Origin: Promerops cafer
Taxonomy: Eukaryota > Chordata > Aves > Passeriformes > Nectariniidae
Direction of reading: 5' to 3'
DNA length: 64,000 bases
Assembly: GCA_013398275.1 (NCBI GenBank)
Contig: VZSE01009354.1
Coordinates: forward strand, 132,862-196,861
This document shows positions 63,217 through 64,000 of the stretch, piece after piece. The stretch's first letter is position 1. Each line of letters begins with the position of its first letter. The notes beneath the pieces are model-generated. The model ran no database searches and was not told the DNA's origin. It was given only the letters and a program-made list of their open reading frames with translations. The translations under genes were made by a program, and so were the position numbers.

Positions 63217-63932
63217 CAGGGGGGATTGTTGGGGGGGTCTGTGCAGGGACAGGAGTCAGGCTCAATAATCCTTGTGGGTCCCTTCCCACTCAGGACATCC
63301 TCTGATTCTGTGATTCTCATTTCTAAATCAGACTTCCAAAAGTAGATAAACACAGCATCAGCCACCCCAGTTTCTAAACGAAAGTACCACAGAATGACAG
63401 GGTCGCAGTGGAAGCAGGGATTTTTTTGCTGCTGCCCACTGGTGTCTGTGAAAAAGGTACAGAAAGGATCCTCTGCAAGGTGTGTGACACCAGCCATGGT
63501 GGCAGCAAGGTGGCTCTCTGCCCTGGGTTCCAGCTCCGTGGCAATCTCTCCTTCAGCTGAGCCTCAGCTCCTTCCCTCTGCCCTGCTCTGCTTGGCTCTT
63601 GGCTGGGCCTGGCTCCTCTGCCTCTTCCCCATCCCCTGTCCCCATCCCAGCCTGCCTTCACCCCTCTCTTGTTCTGCTGCCCTGGAATTCTTTTCTCACC
63701 TGCCCCAAACTCTTAATAATTTAGACCATTTACAAACCTACCTCTCTTCTAAAACTTAGCCTCTTTATTCTGTCCAAGCCCAAAAAATGGATCTGAGTAA
63801 AAGATTTACCTAATTTCCACTTTTTTGTCATTTTATAAATCAAGAGACCTTCAGACTTTTAAAAACAAAAATACTTTGTGTGTTTGTAAACTGAATTAGA
63901 ATGTTATTGCTCATCAGGTCATTTAAAGCACT
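63217..63932. repeat. Second copy of the exact 716-bp duplication
   Basis: It is identical to 62293-63008 with an offset of 924 bp. Unique sequence (AAGCATACATCAAAC) follows from 63933. The most economical reading is that two overlapping contig ends were not merged. Confidence 0.93.
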
Positions 63933-64000
63933 AAGCATACATCAAACAGAACTGGCCAAAATTCATCACATTTAAAAAAAAAAGGTAATTTATTAGTATG

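Larger units (their letters stand above)
61123..64000 (+). other. CDH8: CDH8 intron inside EC4 (3' end outside window)
   Basis: This phase-2 intron begins gtaggg. It holds a CR1 copy (62117-62400), an assembly gap (63009-63216) and an exact duplicate of the sequence before the gap placed after it. No further cadherin exon is visible before the window ends. Confidence 0.8.

Noticed and set aside
62916..63497. Open frames of 96-193 codons running through the N gap
   Set aside because: Undetermined bases are read as X; the frames are artefacts of the gap and of the duplicated flanks.

Overview
The window is a piece of vertebrate, almost certainly bird, chromosome. It carries five consecutive internal exons of one gene on the + strand, separated by long introns. 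Many copies of the avian CR1 LINE support a bird. Several are 3' ends of the young subfamily type common in songbirds, so a passerine is likely (inference). There is no bacterial-style gene organisation, and I found no RNA gene, CRISPR array or complete mobile-element ORF.

The gene is a classical type II cadherin, best matched to cadherin-8 (CDH8). Exons lie at 24495-24789, 41207-41326, 54077-54244, 57985-58172 and 60869-61122, with lengths 295, 120, 168, 188 and 254 bp. This is the conserved internal exon-length series of type II cadherins. Phases join without a break (0-1, 1-1, 1-1, 1-0, 0-2), and every junction is AG/GT. The joined product is 341 codons plus two bases, running from the middle of extracellular cadherin repeat EC1, through EC2 and EC3, into the start of EC4. 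The calcium-binding motifs (LDRE, DINDN, DADD, MDRE, DVNDN, DxD, LDFE, DADE) are present. The signal peptide, propeptide and the tryptophan-bearing start of EC1 lie upstream of the window. The rest of EC4, EC5, the membrane segment and the catenin-binding tail lie downstream.

Layout: 1-24494 is the 3' part of a very large intron with CR1 copies, one CR1 nested in another, and a 10-bp minisatellite inside a CR1. 24790-41206 is a 16.4-kb intron with CR1 copies, a CpG-rich patch and a second 10-bp minisatellite. 41327-54076 is a 12.8-kb intron with a CR1 almost touching the splice donor, a probable solo LTR and an old CR1 reverse-transcriptase remnant. The last two full introns are 3.7 and 2.7 kb. 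From 61123 on is intron containing a CR1, a 208-bp N gap and an exact 716-bp duplicate on either side of the gap that looks like an assembly error.

I did not find a new biological system. The most useful observations are the false duplication, the two related decamer minisatellites, the CR1 next to an exon donor, the nested CR1 and the symmetric EC2 exons. Family assignments rest on recognition of remembered consensus features, not on a database search.
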